Shown here: piece by piece, positions 27,877-37,612 of the stretch
Layout of the letters: each line of letters starts with the position of its first letter
Position numbering within the stretch: the first letter of the stretch is position 1
Assembly: GCA_964469815.1 (NCBI GenBank)
Contig: CAYXZC010000012.1
Coordinates: forward strand, 1-39,214
Direction of reading: 5' to 3'
Source of the DNA: MGBC163016 sp964469815
GTDB lineage: Bacteria; Actinomycetota; Coriobacteriia; Coriobacteriales; Eggerthellaceae
DNA: 39,214 nucleotides
Translations under genes and position numbers: made by a program
Notes under the pieces: model-generated
Told to the model about the DNA's origin: nothing
Database searches by the model: none
What the model saw: only the letters and a program-made list of their open reading frames with translations

Positions 27877-29840
27877 GCCTGAAGCATGCGAACCCTGAGA
27901 AGCTAGAGCAACGTCGCGCTGATGCGGCTGCAGCTGCCATGGATCGAAACACCATCGCACGGCAAAGAGCCGCTCGCATGGCGAGCGCAAGAAGGCGACC
28001 CGGACCTGGAGGACATGGGCCTGGCGGACATGGCAGGAACATGATGCCGGGTGAGAAAGCCGCGGATTTCAAGGGCACCATGAGAAAGATGCTCAGCTTC
28101 ATGGGCAAGTTCAAGGGTCGACTCCTAATCGTTTTCATCTTCGCGATAGGCTCTACCATCTTCAGCATCTTAGGGCCGAAAGTCCTCTCGGAAGCTACGA
28201 CCGCTCTGTTCAACGGAGTGGTCGCAAAAATCGCTGGCACAGGCGGAATCGACTTCTCCTTCATCGGATGGATCCTCCTTGCAACGCTTCTGCTCTATCT
28301 GCTTTCTAGCGCTTGCATGTTCGTTCAGTCGTGGACGATGAGCTACATATCGCAAAAGACCTGCTACGATCTTCGCGATGCCATATCCAAGAAGATAAAC
28401 CGGCTTCCATACAGCTATTTCGACAAAACATCCACTGGAGACATCCTCTCGCGCATCACAAACGATATCGACACTCTCGGACAAAGCCTCAACCAAGGCA
28501 TCACGCAAGCTATCACATCGGCCGTAACGGTCATAGGCGTGCTCGCCATGATGATATCGATCAACTGGGTGATGACCCTGATCGCGCTTTTCATGGTTCC
28601 CATCTCCATACTGTTGGCAGCATTCGTGGTGAAGCGTTCGCAAAAGTACTTCTACGCGCAACAATCCACACTCGGGGCGATAAACACCATCGTTGAGGAA
28701 ACANNNNNNNNNNGGCATGCGATCGTCAAGGCCTTCAATCGCGAGGATGCCACGATCGAGAACTTTAACGAAACGAACCGAAAGCTGTATGAATGCGGAT
28801 GGAGGTCGCAATTCCTATCCGGGATGATGATGCCCATCATGAATTTCGTAGGGAATCTGGGGTATGTTGCTGTGGCCATCTCCGGAGCGTTCTTCGCGGT
28901 GGCAGGCGTGATCACCGTAGGCGATATCCAAGCGTTCATCCAATACGTCAAGAATTTCACGCAACCCATAACGCAACTTGCACAGGTCTCCAATGTGCTC
29001 CAACAGATGGCCGCGGCCGCTGAGAGGATATTCGCATTCCTCGATGAGCCCGAACTTGAGGAAGAGACACCGACCGCAAGCGTAAAGGATGCAGACGGTT
29101 CGGTGGAATTCGAGCACGTGCGTTTCGGATATGACCCTGAAGAGCCTATCATCAAGGATCTTAGTGCGAAGATCGCCCCCGGACAGACAGTGGCAATAGT
29201 GGGACCTACAGGTGCAGGCAAAACCACCATCGTAAAACTTCTCATGCGCTTCTACGATATCCAAGCAGGCTCGATCCGCATAGGCGGTGCGGACATTCGC
29301 GATTTCTCTCGCGATGATGTACGCTCGCTCTTCGGGATGGTGCTTCAGGATACTTGGCTCTTCAGTGGCACGATCCGCGACAATATCGCCTACTCGCGAC
29401 CTGATGCCACCGATGAGCAGATCGAGGCTGCTGCAAAGGGTGCTTGTGTGCACCATTTCATAAACACGCTTCCGGGCGGCTATGATTTCGTGATCGATGA
29501 GGATGCGGGGAATATCAGCCAAGGACAGCGGCAGCTCATCACCATCGCGAGAGCTATCCTTGCCGACCATAAGATGCTCATATTGGATGAAGCCACATCC
29601 TCAGTCGATACGCGCACAGAGGCTCGCATCCAGCGCGCTATGGATAATCTCATGGCCGGGCGAACATCTTTCGTCATCGCGCATCGCTTATCCACCATTC
29701 GCGCCGCCGATCTTATCCTCGTCATGGATCATGGAGACATCGTAGAGCAAGGCACGCACGATGAGCTGCTAGCCGCTAACGGCTTTTATGCCGAGCTCTA
29801 CCACTCGCAGTTCGCCAGCTGCAAGGATGAAGTGGAGTGA
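27873..29840 (+). CDS. Heterodimeric ABC exporter, subunit with canonical catalytic motifs
   Basis: Partner of the preceding half-transporter, 655 residues as assembled. A basic, Pro/Gly-rich N-terminus (RRPGPGGHGPGGHG) precedes six helices and a nucleotide-binding domain. Walker A is GPTGAGKTT (about 444), the signature is the NISQGQRQL variant common in these partners, Walker B is ILDEATSSVD with the catalytic Glu, and the switch His is present (VIAHRLSTI). The ATG at 27873 overlaps the upstream stop, with GAGGGGG before it. A run of ten N at 28704-28713 falls in the coupling-helix region (EET ... HAIVKAF); the frame resumes correctly. The exported substrate is unknown. Confidence 0.93.
   Translation: MSLKHANPEKLEQRRADAAAAAMDRNTIARQRAARMASARRRPGPGGHGPGGHGRNMMPGEKAADFKGTMRKMLSFMGKFKGRLLIVFIFAIGSTIFSILGPKVLSEATTALFNGVVAKIAGTGGIDFSFIGWILLATLLLYLLSSACMFVQSWTMSYISQKTCYDLRDAISKKINRLPYSYFDKTSTGDILSRITNDIDTLGQSLNQGITQAITSAVTVIGVLAMMISINWVMTLIALFMVPISILLAAFVVKRSQKYFYAQQSTLGAINTIVEETXXXXHAIVKAFNREDATIENFNETNRKLYECGWRSQFLSGMMMPIMNFVGNLGYVAVAISGAFFAVAGVITVGDIQAFIQYVKNFTQPITQLAQVSNVLQQMAAAAERIFAFLDEPELEEETPTASVKDADGSVEFEHVRFGYDPEEPIIKDLSAKIAPGQTVAIVGPTGAGKTTIVKLLMRFYDIQAGSIRIGGADIRDFSRDDVRSLFGMVLQDTWLFSGTIRDNIAYSRPDATDEQIEAAAKGACVHHFINTLPGGYDFVIDEDAGNISQGQRQLITIARAILADHKMLILDEATSSVDTRTEARIQRAMDNLMAGRTSFVIAHRLSTIRAADLILVMDHGDIVEQGTHDELLAANGFYAELYHSQFASCKDEVE
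28704..28713. other. Assembly gap (ten N)
   Basis: Ten undetermined bases inside the second ABC exporter gene. Homologous exporters usually have Glu-Glu-x-x-x-Gly-His here, which would need fewer residues than the gap shows. The run therefore looks like a fixed-length placeholder. Confidence 0.97.
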
Positions 29841-29976
29841 GTCAAAGGGTTCGATAAGGCAGATCTAAAGGTCTGCGCTACGATGCATTCGTAACGCACT
29901 CGCAACACTATCCCATATAATTGATACCTGATACATTACGGTTCCAAACGCACAACGAAAAACCCAAGGAGATATG

Positions 29977-31197
29977 ATGGCCAAAATAAACGAGAACTTC
30001 GCCAAGCTTCCCGGAAGCTACCTATTCGCCGAGATCGGAAGGCGCACCGCAGCTTATCAGAGCGCCAACCCGGACGCGAATATCATCAAGCTCGGCATCG
30101 GCGATGTAACGCAAGGCCTTGTGCCTGCGGTGATCGATGCGATGCATGAAGCAGTCGATGAGCAGGCCGATCCAGTCACCTTCAAAGGATATGGCCCCGA
30201 GCAAGGTTATGATTTTCTTCGCGAAGCTGTTTTGGAAAACGATTTCAAATCACGTGGGATAAGCATCGATGTCGATGAGATATTCATCTCCGATGGCGCG
30301 AAGAGCGATTGTGGGAACATCGGCGATATATTCGCGATCGACAACAAGATAGCCGTTTGCGACCCGGTATACCCGGTCTATATTGACAGCAACGCCATGG
30401 CAGGCCGGGCGGGCGAATATGATGTGGACACCGAGGCTTGGACGAACATCCACTACATGCCCACAACCGCCGAAAACGGTTTCTTCCCTGCCATCCCGGA
30501 TGAGAAGCTGGACATCATATACTTGTGCTCGCCGAACAATCCTACAGGCACCGTGCTCACGAAAGACCAGCTCAAAGCATGGGTCGACTATGCCAACGAC
30601 AACGATGCCGTCATAATGTTCGATGCCGCTTACGAACGCTTCATCACCGAGGATGGCATCCCGCACTCCATCTATGAGATCGAAGGGGCGAAGACTTGCG
30701 CCATAGAGTTCCGCAGCTTCTCGAAGACCGCCGGATTCACCGGTATGCGCTGTGGCTATACGGTCGTCCCCAAAGAGCTCGTTCGACAAGGCCAAAGCCT
30801 AAATGCGATGTGGAACCGCCGTCAAACGACCAAATTCAACGGCGCATCCTACATCATCCAGAAAGGCGCCGCTGCCATCTACACACCTGAGGGCAAACGT
30901 CAGGTGGAAGACGCCATCGATTTTTATCGCAACAATGCACGTGTCATCAAAGAAGGCCTTGAGGCTGCAGGGCTTGAAGTTTATGGCGCCGTGAACAGTC
31001 CGTATATCTGGTGCAAAACACCCGACGGAATGGGTTCTTGGGATTTCTTCAACAAGCTTCTCGAAGAGGCGAACGTGGTCACCACCCCTGGTGCAGGATT
31101 CGGGCCTGCGGGTGAAGGATATATCCGCCTTACCGGATTCGGCGATGCGGATGCCACCCGTGAGGCAGTGGATCGTATCGTCAAGCTGCTTTCCTAA
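29977..31197 (+). CDS. dapL: LL-diaminopimelate aminotransferase
   Basis: Converts tetrahydrodipicolinate directly to LL-diaminopimelate with glutamate as amino donor, bypassing the succinylase or acetylase steps of lysine and peptidoglycan synthesis. The 406 residues start MAKINENFAKLPGSYLF, a strongly DapL-like opening. PLP-binding segments are YLCSPNNPTGTV, MFDAAYERFI and the Schiff-base lysine in SFSKTAGFTGMRCGY. A fold-type I end (GEGYIRLTGFGD) closes the protein. Two adjacent ATGs are possible; the second (29977) has the better spacing to AAGGAG. A TATAAT lies at 29916-29921, but no good -35 box is seen. The 3' end overlaps the convergent gene by 17 bases. Confidence 0.95.
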   Translation: MAKINENFAKLPGSYLFAEIGRRTAAYQSANPDANIIKLGIGDVTQGLVPAVIDAMHEAVDEQADPVTFKGYGPEQGYDFLREAVLENDFKSRGISIDVDEIFISDGAKSDCGNIGDIFAIDNKIAVCDPVYPVYIDSNAMAGRAGEYDVDTEAWTNIHYMPTTAENGFFPAIPDEKLDIIYLCSPNNPTGTVLTKDQLKAWVDYANDNDAVIMFDAAYERFITEDGIPHSIYEIEGAKTCAIEFRSFSKTAGFTGMRCGYTVVPKELVRQGQSLNAMWNRRQTTKFNGASYIIQKGAAAIYTPEGKRQVEDAIDFYRNNARVIKEGLEAAGLEVYGAVNSPYIWCKTPDGMGSWDFFNKLLEEANVVTTPGAGFGPAGEGYIRLTGFGDADATREAVDRIVKLLS

Positions 31198-31660
31198 GGA
31201 TCACGGCCTTCGAAGCAGCATGAACGCGAATGANNNNNNNNNNGGACATGATCACCAGACCACCTGCGTCGAAAGCGATGAAACGCTCGATCGAAGATGC
31301 TAGCATAGAGTAGCTTGAAGCATCGGGAAGCCCAAGAAGCCCGACAAGGATGCAACTCTCACCGATAAGGCCTACGATCTGCTGGGCGATGATCACCCAC
31401 CCGAGAACATTGAAGCGGCGGGGCGATACGATGAATGCCGGATAGGTTGCGTTCCACATGAGGAATGCCACGCCCACACCTTGGATCGCTGCATTCCCTG
31501 CGACCCCCGAAAGCCCATATGCCCCTGCAAAGCCTTCCGGCCAGAACACGAACCCAAGCGCGCATTGGACATTCAGTGCAAAAACAACGAGAAAGCAGAT
31601 GCGAGCCACGATAGCGGCCACATCTGCTTTCCTTTGGTTCACCTTTGTGGATGCAGGCAT
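31181..31660 (-). CDS. Small four-helix membrane protein, end uncertain
   Basis: A hydrophobic protein of about 159 residues with four predicted helices (about residues 17-43, 55-75, 85-107 and 122-140). It has a WPEGFAGAYGLSG segment and a FIVSPRRFNVLGW loop. I do not recognise the family. Ten N at 31234-31243 interrupt the frame near the C-terminus, so the last 16 residues and the stop inside dapL are unreliable. The ATG has no clear ribosome site. It lies downstream of the AGCS symporter on the same strand with 24 bases between, so it may be cotranscribed. Confidence 0.6.
   Translation of the reverse strand: MPASTKVNQRKADVAAIVARICFLVVFALNVQCALGFVFWPEGFAGAYGLSGVAGNAAIQGVGVAFLMWNATYPAFIVSPRRFNVLGWVIIAQQIVGLIGESCILVGLLGLPDASSYSMLASSIERFIAFDAGGLVIMSXXXXIRVHAASKAVILRKAA
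31234..31243. other. Assembly gap (ten N)
   Basis: A second run of exactly ten N, 36 bases after the dapL stop. Sequence adjacency across it, including the end of the small membrane protein, is not certain. Confidence 0.97.
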
Positions 31661-31684
31661 GATAATGCGAACTGCGTGCGACGA

Positions 31685-33310
31685 CTATCTCGCAGCATCA
31701 GCGTCAAAATGCTCGACCTTCCCATCGATGGTCATGTACTCCTCAGGAGGAGCCTCGTGCAGAACCTCTTTCGCAGAATGCCAGCACTCGGTATGCGGAA
31801 GCCCTTCGATGGAAGACGCTACGAACACGGGGTTCACGCCGGCTTTGCGCTGGACTGTGTAGTCATCCAGACATTTGAGCGCCCACTTGCCAAGAAGCAG
31901 AATGGAAACCAGATTGATGATAGCCATGAATCCCATGAAGATATCGGACATGTTCCATGCCAGATCGAAGCTGTTGATTGCACCGAGGAAGATGGCCAAC
32001 AGGCAGAACAGCCTGAAAACGAACAGAGCCGTCTTGTTGTTCTTGATGAAGAGCAGATTGCCCTCAGCGTAGAAGTAGTTGCCCACGAGGCTTGAGTAGG
32101 CGAAAAGGATGATGCATGCCGTTATGAAATGGATGCCGATAGGGCCTATGGAATTGTTCATGGCCATCTGCACGAGCTGCATTCCGTTGTACATAGCTGC
32201 AGCATCCGGATCCTGCACGAAGAAGATGAGCACCATGAAAGCCGATGCCGTGCAGATGAGCAAAGTATCGATGTACACAGAAAGCGTCTGCACCAAGCCT
32301 TGCTTCACAGGATGCGATACATCGGCGGTAGCAGCAGCGTTAGGTGCAGAACCCATGCCGGCTTCGTTGGAGAACAGACCTCGCTTGATGCCCCACATGA
32401 TGGCAGAGCCCGTGAAACCGCCTGCAAACGATTCCATATTGAACGCCTCTGAGAATACAAGACCTATGGCATCGGGGATAGCCGACGCGTTGAAGATGCA
32501 TGTGCCTATGCAAACGAGGATGTAGGCACCGGCCATAACGGGCACGATAACGGACGTGATGAACGAGATGCGCTGCGTTCCGCCGAAGATGACGAGCGCA
32601 GTCGCGATAATGACGAGCAAGCCGATGAGCGCATTCACGACCGATTTATGCTCTTCGATGACATAATAATCGATGGCGGACGTCATATTGAACGTTTGAA
32701 GCCCGTTGAATCCCAGACCGAAGCAAAGTATCAACGCAACGGCGAAAAGGATGCCGAGCCATCGCTTGCCAAGCGCCTGCTGGATGTAATATGCAGGGCC
32801 GCCTCTAAAAGACCCATCTGGATTGCGAACCTTCCAGATCTGGGCGAGAGTGGATTCCACGAAGGCCGATGCTGCACCGATAACAGCCATGAGCCACATC
32901 CAGAACACCGCTCCAGGACCACCCATGGCGATAGCGGTGGCAATGCCCACGATGTTGCCAGTACCCACACGCGATGCGGTGGATACCATGAGCGCCTGGA
33001 ACGAGGATATCTTCCGCTTCTTCTTCGGATCCCCCGAATAGGCCTCGTTCTGCGCGCGCTCTTCCGCGATCTGCGCCTTGTCGTCCTTTTCGTACTCGTC
33101 CTCGGTCACATCATCGAATTCCTTGTCGGCCGCAGCGCTCTTGCCGGCAAGCGCCGTGAACATATCCTTGATGTAGCGGATCTGGACGAACTTGGTTCTA
33201 ATGGTGAAATAGATACCTGCAAAAACGAGCAAGATAACCAAGATATACGTGTACATGAAGTCATCTATTTCTCCACTGACCAAGACCAACATGTCGTTGA
33301 TAGCTTCCAT
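31685..33310 (-). CDS. Sodium:alanine/glycine symporter (AGCS family)
   Basis: A 541-residue transporter of the AGCS (AlsT/DagA) family that imports small neutral amino acids with Na+. Family signatures are seen: FQALMVSTASRVGTGNIVGIATAIAMGGPGAVFWMW near residue 105-140, RGGPAYYIQ, and GLFSNEAGMGSAPNAAA near 310. Unlike most members, about 45 very charged residues (KEFDDVTEDEYEKDDKAQ...) are inserted between the first helix region and the SFQALM motif, and a soluble tail of about 60 residues follows the last helix. AGGAGAG lies well placed before the ATG. The 33311-33562 stretch upstream holds AT-rich promoter-like DNA but nothing I can define. Confidence 0.93.
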   Translation of the reverse strand: MEAINDMLVLVSGEIDDFMYTYILVILLVFAGIYFTIRTKFVQIRYIKDMFTALAGKSAAADKEFDDVTEDEYEKDDKAQIAEERAQNEAYSGDPKKKRKISSFQALMVSTASRVGTGNIVGIATAIAMGGPGAVFWMWLMAVIGAASAFVESTLAQIWKVRNPDGSFRGGPAYYIQQALGKRWLGILFAVALILCFGLGFNGLQTFNMTSAIDYYVIEEHKSVVNALIGLLVIIATALVIFGGTQRISFITSVIVPVMAGAYILVCIGTCIFNASAIPDAIGLVFSEAFNMESFAGGFTGSAIMWGIKRGLFSNEAGMGSAPNAAATADVSHPVKQGLVQTLSVYIDTLLICTASAFMVLIFFVQDPDAAAMYNGMQLVQMAMNNSIGPIGIHFITACIILFAYSSLVGNYFYAEGNLLFIKNNKTALFVFRLFCLLAIFLGAINSFDLAWNMSDIFMGFMAIINLVSILLLGKWALKCLDDYTVQRKAGVNPVFVASSIEGLPHTECWHSAKEVLHEAPPEEYMTIDGKVEHFDADAAR

Positions 33311-33562
33311 GCTCTCTCCTATTGTTTGGTCTTACAGGGATATCAAGTTTTTAAGTGGTGTGGTTCGATGTGATGGATCTAAAAACCCGACCATATGATT
33401 TTACCTTAAAAGGATATGCATCAAATGAATAAAACCTGGAAGATTACGCTCAGAAGCTGCGCACCCTTCGCTCCACCTCCCATATTCCATTCATAACACA
33501 GAGATATCCCACTCAGTAGGGATTCATCGAGAACTCTGAGAGCGGTTCTGCCCCCCATCGCT

Positions 33563-34309
33563 TTAACTGTTCTCTGTGTTTCTGCGCTCATCGGCGCTTA
33601 GAACCAGCCCATAGCGAACGCATGCGCGGTGGATCACCTTCAAGAACGGGTTGCCTAGAAGAACTATGGTGAGGAAGGTGGCCAAAGCCTGGATCGCATT
33701 GACGGGAACGCCGGCTAAGAGAACCCCGATAACGCTCTCTGCGGAATACACATTCACCATCGAAGCGAGCGCATACACATCTAGCACAGGCCCCGTTATG
33801 AGCAGCACCTCCAGCGCACCTGTCAGCGCAACCAAGAGCAACTTGTCCTTGGACAGCCCATAGCGTGCAATGACCCCTGAATCAGCAAGAAGGCCCATGA
33901 TGAGCCCCGAAAGTCCGAATGCCACCATCTGCCATGGGGTCCAAGGACCCTGCCCGAATATGAGGTTGCTCAAGAACGCCGACAGTGTTCCTACCAGAAA
34001 CCCGCTTTGCGCGCCGAGGCTTATCCCGCAGATCATGATCACTGCAGCCATGGGCTTGAAATGCGGCACCCAGATAAAAGCCGCGCGGGATGCCACCGCG
34101 ATCGCGCACATGATGCTGATCATCACCAATTCACGTTCCTTGTGCACGCGATGCTCGAAATGGACGAAGAATATCATGAGCGCATATATCAAGATGAGAG
34201 TGATGATGACGTAATAGCTCAAGCCTTCGAAGCGATACCCCGCATAGACCGTCAGCGCACTGAGGATCAACAGTATCGATATGAGAAGGATGCTCCTCGT
34301 CCTATTCCA
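33563..34309 (-). CDS. ECF transporter substrate-binding (S) component
   Basis: A 248-residue membrane protein with six or more helices, the specificity subunit of an energy-coupling-factor vitamin or metal importer. The central PHFKPMAAVIMICGISLGAQSGF region and GQGPWTPWQM are characteristic of one group of S components; the vitamin cannot be named with confidence, though corrinoid or another cofactor is possible. The frame is open from 34369, but the ATG at 34309 overlaps the ATPase stop by 8 bases and fits the compact operon. It is last in the operon after ecfT and the double ATPase, so the complex here may use a dedicated S subunit (group I). Confidence 0.83.
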   Translation of the reverse strand, partial: WNRTRSILLISILLILSALTVYAGYRFEGLSYYVIITLILIYALMIFFVHFEHRVHKERELVMISIMCAIAVASRAAFIWVPHFKPMAAVIMICGISLGAQSGFLVGTLSAFLSNLIFGQGPWTPWQMVAFGLSGLIMGLLADSGVIARYGLSKDKLLLVALTGALEVLLITGPVLDVYALASMVNVYSAESVIGVLLAGVPVNAIQALATFLTIVLLGNPFLKVIHRACVRYGLVLSADERRNTENS

Positions 34310-35993
34310 CATAAGCGCTCGCCTCTTCCAGATCATCCAAAGTGACCATGCCGGGGATGATCCCTTCACATATTCGGTGTGCAGAGGTGGTGTATAGGAA
34401 ATTATCCTCGAATAATGACCGTGCAGGGACTATCGATGTCAGATCGCCATCGAAGACCATGGATGCAAGATCGGCACATTGCGCGGCCATATCAAGATCG
34501 TGTGTTGCCAGAACTATCGTTCGCCCACATTCGGCCTGCCCTCGGATCATGCTCAGCGCGCGCTCGCGAAGAGGGATATCCATGCCTTTGGTGGGCTCAT
34601 CCAAGAACAGCATCTGCGCTTCGCTAGCCAACACCTTCAAAAGACCTAAAAGCTGTTGCTGGCCACCTGATATATCGAATGGGCTCGAAAGGAGCACATC
34701 ATCGAGCACATCGATCCCCCACTCATGAAGAAGATCCTCGCAATCGACTATCTCATCCCTTACCGTATCGCAGGCAAATAGAAGGGTGGGGTCTTGAGGA
34801 AGGTATGCTGACACATCCCGCAGATCGCTCTTTCGCGAATGCACATTCGATGCATCGCCTTCGATGAGGCACTCCACCTTTCCCATGTAAGGACGGATGC
34901 ATCCGGCCATCACTTTCAAAAGCGTTGTCTTCCCTGAACCGTTACCGCCAAGAAGCGCCGTGATGCAGCACTGCTCTATGGAAAACGATGACCCTTTGAG
35001 CACATCGGGAGCATTTCGCTCATAGCGAAACCACACGTCCTTCACTAGAAGCGCCGAATCCGAAGCATCCCTTCGAGCACGGGGATCGGTCGGGGACACA
35101 GCACATGGGCATCGATTACCACCGCGATCGATGGAGCGCTTCAGCCACTTTCGAGCCTCTTTGACCGTGAAGGGAATATCGAATGGAGCAACATCTTCTG
35201 CATGAGAAGGTGAAGCGTTCAAGCACAAGCGCGCAGCGCAAGGCAGCATGACATCGAGCTTAGGAGAGCTGTCATGGATGAAGCGAGCACAATCAGAAGG
35301 CGTGCCCTGGCACAATACTTCGCCCGAATCCAAGAACAGCATCTCATCGGCTATGCTCGCAATATCATCCAGATAATGCTCCGCTATGACGATCGTGATC
35401 CCAAGCTCGCTATTCAGTTTCACGAGCATATTCAAAAAGCTCTCACGTGCGATAGGATCGAGCTGCGCCATAGGCTCATCGAGAAGGAGCAGTTTCGGGC
35501 GCATCACCACAGTGCTCGCAAGGTTCAGGATCTGCTTCTGACCCCCTGAGAGATCCGATGCATTCATCTGCAGGATGGAATGCAGTCCGAAGAAGAGCGC
35601 CACCTCCGCCACACGCGAACGCATCTCGCACGGCTCGACACCCAGATTCTCAAGACCGAACGCCAATTCCGAAAGTACATTGTCGGTGCATATCTGCGAT
35701 GCGGGATCCTGCATGACAAATCCGATATCAGCCGCCTGAGAGCTTGCTGGCATATTATCCACATCCAGACCATCGAGCATGACCCTTCCGCCTTTGTTCC
35801 CAGCAGGCGCGATCAACGGTTTCATGAGCCGAAGCAAGGTCGTCTTGCCGCTTGCGCTCGCACCACAGATGAGCAGGATGGATCCCTCATCCACATCAAA
35901 CGATACGCCTTCGAGCACAGGCCTTGAGGCTTGACCATCTTGCGCATATGAGAATGTCAGATCTTCGATATGCAAGAACGCCAACGCAGCCAC
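34302..35993 (-). CDS. Fused double ECF ATPase (EcfA-EcfA')
   Basis: A 563-residue protein holding two complete ABC ATPase domains, equal to EcfA and EcfA' joined. Domain 1 (residues about 8-235): Walker A GASASGKTT, Q-loop MQDPASQICTDNV, signature LSGGQKQ, Walker B LLLLDEPMAQLD, switch IAEHYLDD. Domain 2 (about 320-545): Walker A GGNGSGKTT, Q-loop LPQDPTLLF, signature ISGGQQQ, Walker B MLFLDEPTKGMD, switch ATHDLD. Both sites look competent. An 85-residue linker carries several cysteines. The start is uncertain: GTG at 35993 or TTG at 35984, both after GGGGGG and inside the end of ecfT, which shows translational coupling. Confidence 0.92.
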   Translation of the reverse strand: MAALAFLHIEDLTFSYAQDGQASRPVLEGVSFDVDEGSILLICGASASGKTTLLRLMKPLIAPAGNKGGRVMLDGLDVDNMPASSQAADIGFVMQDPASQICTDNVLSELAFGLENLGVEPCEMRSRVAEVALFFGLHSILQMNASDLSGGQKQILNLASTVVMRPKLLLLDEPMAQLDPIARESFLNMLVKLNSELGITIVIAEHYLDDIASIADEMLFLDSGEVLCQGTPSDCARFIHDSSPKLDVMLPCAARLCLNASPSHAEDVAPFDIPFTVKEARKWLKRSIDRGGNRCPCAVSPTDPRARRDASDSALLVKDVWFRYERNAPDVLKGSSFSIEQCCITALLGGNGSGKTTLLKVMAGCIRPYMGKVECLIEGDASNVHSRKSDLRDVSAYLPQDPTLLFACDTVRDEIVDCEDLLHEWGIDVLDDVLLSSPFDISGGQQQLLGLLKVLASEAQMLFLDEPTKGMDIPLRERALSMIRGQAECGRTIVLATHDLDMAAQCADLASMVFDGDLTSIVPARSLFEDNFLYTTSAHRICEGIIPGMVTLDDLEEASAYVE

Positions 35994-36838
35994 CCCCCGA
36001 CCATAAGAGCAACGAGAAGCGCTAGGAGCACCCCATAAGAGATGATCGCAATCACGATATTCGCATCATAAGGGCTATGGGATAGAAAAGGGAAATACGA
36101 CATGCTGGCTTTAGCCAGGATCATAGATGAAACGACCGCTCCAACGAGCACAACGATGCCGACCGATAGAGCGACGCTTCGAAAGGTGAAAGCGTAATGC
36201 CTGTACGATGTACGCTTACCCGTACCGAATCCCCTCGCTCGCATGGTATCAGCCCTATCGATCCCCTCGTAGAACGACCATTGCAGGAGGTTTTGCATGT
36301 TGTCCGCCGCGTTCTTCGCTTTGACCATGATAGACGCCGAAGGATCACCGGAGGATATCTCGCGCAAAAAAGCAAGACGCTTGATGAACCGGGAGAGGAG
36401 CCCCATAGCGGATGAAACGATAAGCCCGAGCTTCGGAAATATGGATGAGAAGACCCAAGTCGACCTATCGGTATCGATCACATTCGACATGACCTGAAAC
36501 CATATGATCATGGAAGAGAACATGCACGCAACCGAGGCACCGTAAGCTATAGCTTCGATCGTGTAGGGTCGTCCTCCCAGATACGTGAAGAGCACGCTGT
36601 TTCCCAACGGATTGAAGAAGGGACTCAAAAGCGACATGACCGCACATAGCACGAACAACCCGAAGATCATTCGCAACGCACGTCTTCCATTCAGCAAGAT
36701 ATCGCTCAGGATCGCAAAGAACAGGTTCATCACTATGAATTCCGGGATGGGAATGCACACACCAAGGACGATCACTGACAAGAAATATGCCAGCATGACC
36801 GCAGGATGGAATGTGTTCAGAATATATCCCCTATCCAT
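35957..36838 (-). CDS. ECF transporter transmembrane (T) component
   Basis: EcfT-like scaffold protein of about 293 residues with five to six helices. The cytoplasmic coupling region contains the family's two short Ala-Arg-Gly-type motifs: MRARGFGTGKRTSY is clear near residue 205, and IDRADTMRARG precedes it. Several starts are possible (TTG 36862, ATG 36856, ATG 36838). The last gives an 8-base overlap with the tlyA stop, like the overlap between ecfS and the ATPase gene, and begins just before the conserved LNTFHPAVML, so it is used. It is encoded between tlyA and the double ATPase. Confidence 0.85.
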   Translation of the reverse strand: MDRGYILNTFHPAVMLAYFLSVIVLGVCIPIPEFIVMNLFFAILSDILLNGRRALRMIFGLFVLCAVMSLLSPFFNPLGNSVLFTYLGGRPYTIEAIAYGASVACMFSSMIIWFQVMSNVIDTDRSTWVFSSIFPKLGLIVSSAMGLLSRFIKRLAFLREISSGDPSASIMVKAKNAADNMQNLLQWSFYEGIDRADTMRARGFGTGKRTSYRHYAFTFRSVALSVGIVVLVGAVVSSMILAKASMSYFPFLSHSPYDANIVIAIISYGVLLALLVALMVGGWLRWRSCISKI

Positions 36839-37586
36839 CTTCACGAAACTTCGCATACACAAGATACTCGATATTGCCGGCAGGGCCTTTTATGGGGGAC
36901 TCCATGGCACCCACGACCGAAAAGCCGTTACGCTCTAGAGCCTCTATCACCTCTTCGAGCGTACGAGCACGCACGGCATCATCCACAACGACCCCTGCCA
37001 CTGTCTCATCGTGCTTTGATTCGAACTGCGGCTTCACGAGCGCCACAAGCTGCGTGCCCTCATGGCAAAGCGCTGCGAGCACACCGGCCAAGCTGGCAAG
37101 CCCGATGAAGCTGACATCTATCACGACAAGATCGAAAGGAGCCCCTAAAGACTGCGGAGGGCAAAGCCTGATGTTCGTGCGCTCGAAAACGCTTACACGC
37201 TCATCGTTGCGAACACGCCAAGCAAGTTCGCCATAGTTCACATCCACGCACGCAAGGCTTCCGACCCCGGCTTGGAGCAAGCAGTCGGAAAACCCGCCGG
37301 TGGACGACCCCACATCGATAGCTCTACAGCCAAAAACGTCTATGTCGAAGCCTTTGAGCGCAGCGGCCAGCTTCTCTCCCCCACGCGAGACGTATCGTCT
37401 TTGCCCACGGATCCTGATATCGCAATCCTTGCGAACCATCTGCCCTGCAGATGTCGCCGGAACATCATCGACGAGCACGGTATTCGCTATGATGGCGCGC
37501 AACGCCTGCTGCGCATCGCTGAAAAGACCTTGCTCGACCAGCAACGCATCCAATCTTGAACGTGGAGCTTTGCTTTTTGAAACCAT
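36831..37586 (-). CDS. tlyA: TlyA rRNA 2'-O-methyltransferase
   Basis: A 251-residue 23S/16S rRNA cytidine-2'-O-methyltransferase; in mycobacteria loss of TlyA gives capreomycin resistance. The N-terminal S4 RNA-binding domain covers residues 8-65 (SRLDALLVEQGLFSDAQQA ... RGQRRYVSRGGEKL). The FtsJ-like methyltransferase domain has the SAM loop DVGSSTGGFSDCLL and the catalytic K-D-K-E-type residues in VIDVSFIGL and ALVKPQFE. The frame opens at 37601; the ATG at 37586 is used, though the ribosome site is weak. It is in the gltX operon, upstream of the ECF genes. Confidence 0.92.
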   Translation of the reverse strand: MVSKSKAPRSRLDALLVEQGLFSDAQQALRAIIANTVLVDDVPATSAGQMVRKDCDIRIRGQRRYVSRGGEKLAAALKGFDIDVFGCRAIDVGSSTGGFSDCLLQAGVGSLACVDVNYGELAWRVRNDERVSVFERTNIRLCPPQSLGAPFDLVVIDVSFIGLASLAGVLAALCHEGTQLVALVKPQFESKHDETVAGVVVDDAVRARTLEEVIEALERNGFSVVGAMESPIKGPAGNIEYLVYAKFREDG

Positions 37587-37612
37587 AGGACAACACCGCA
37601 CCCGCAGATAGG

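Noticed and set aside
31685..33310. Long plus-strand open frames within the AGCS symporter region (for example 32648-33373)
   Set aside because: They are shadows of a clear transporter gene and show no recognisable protein features.
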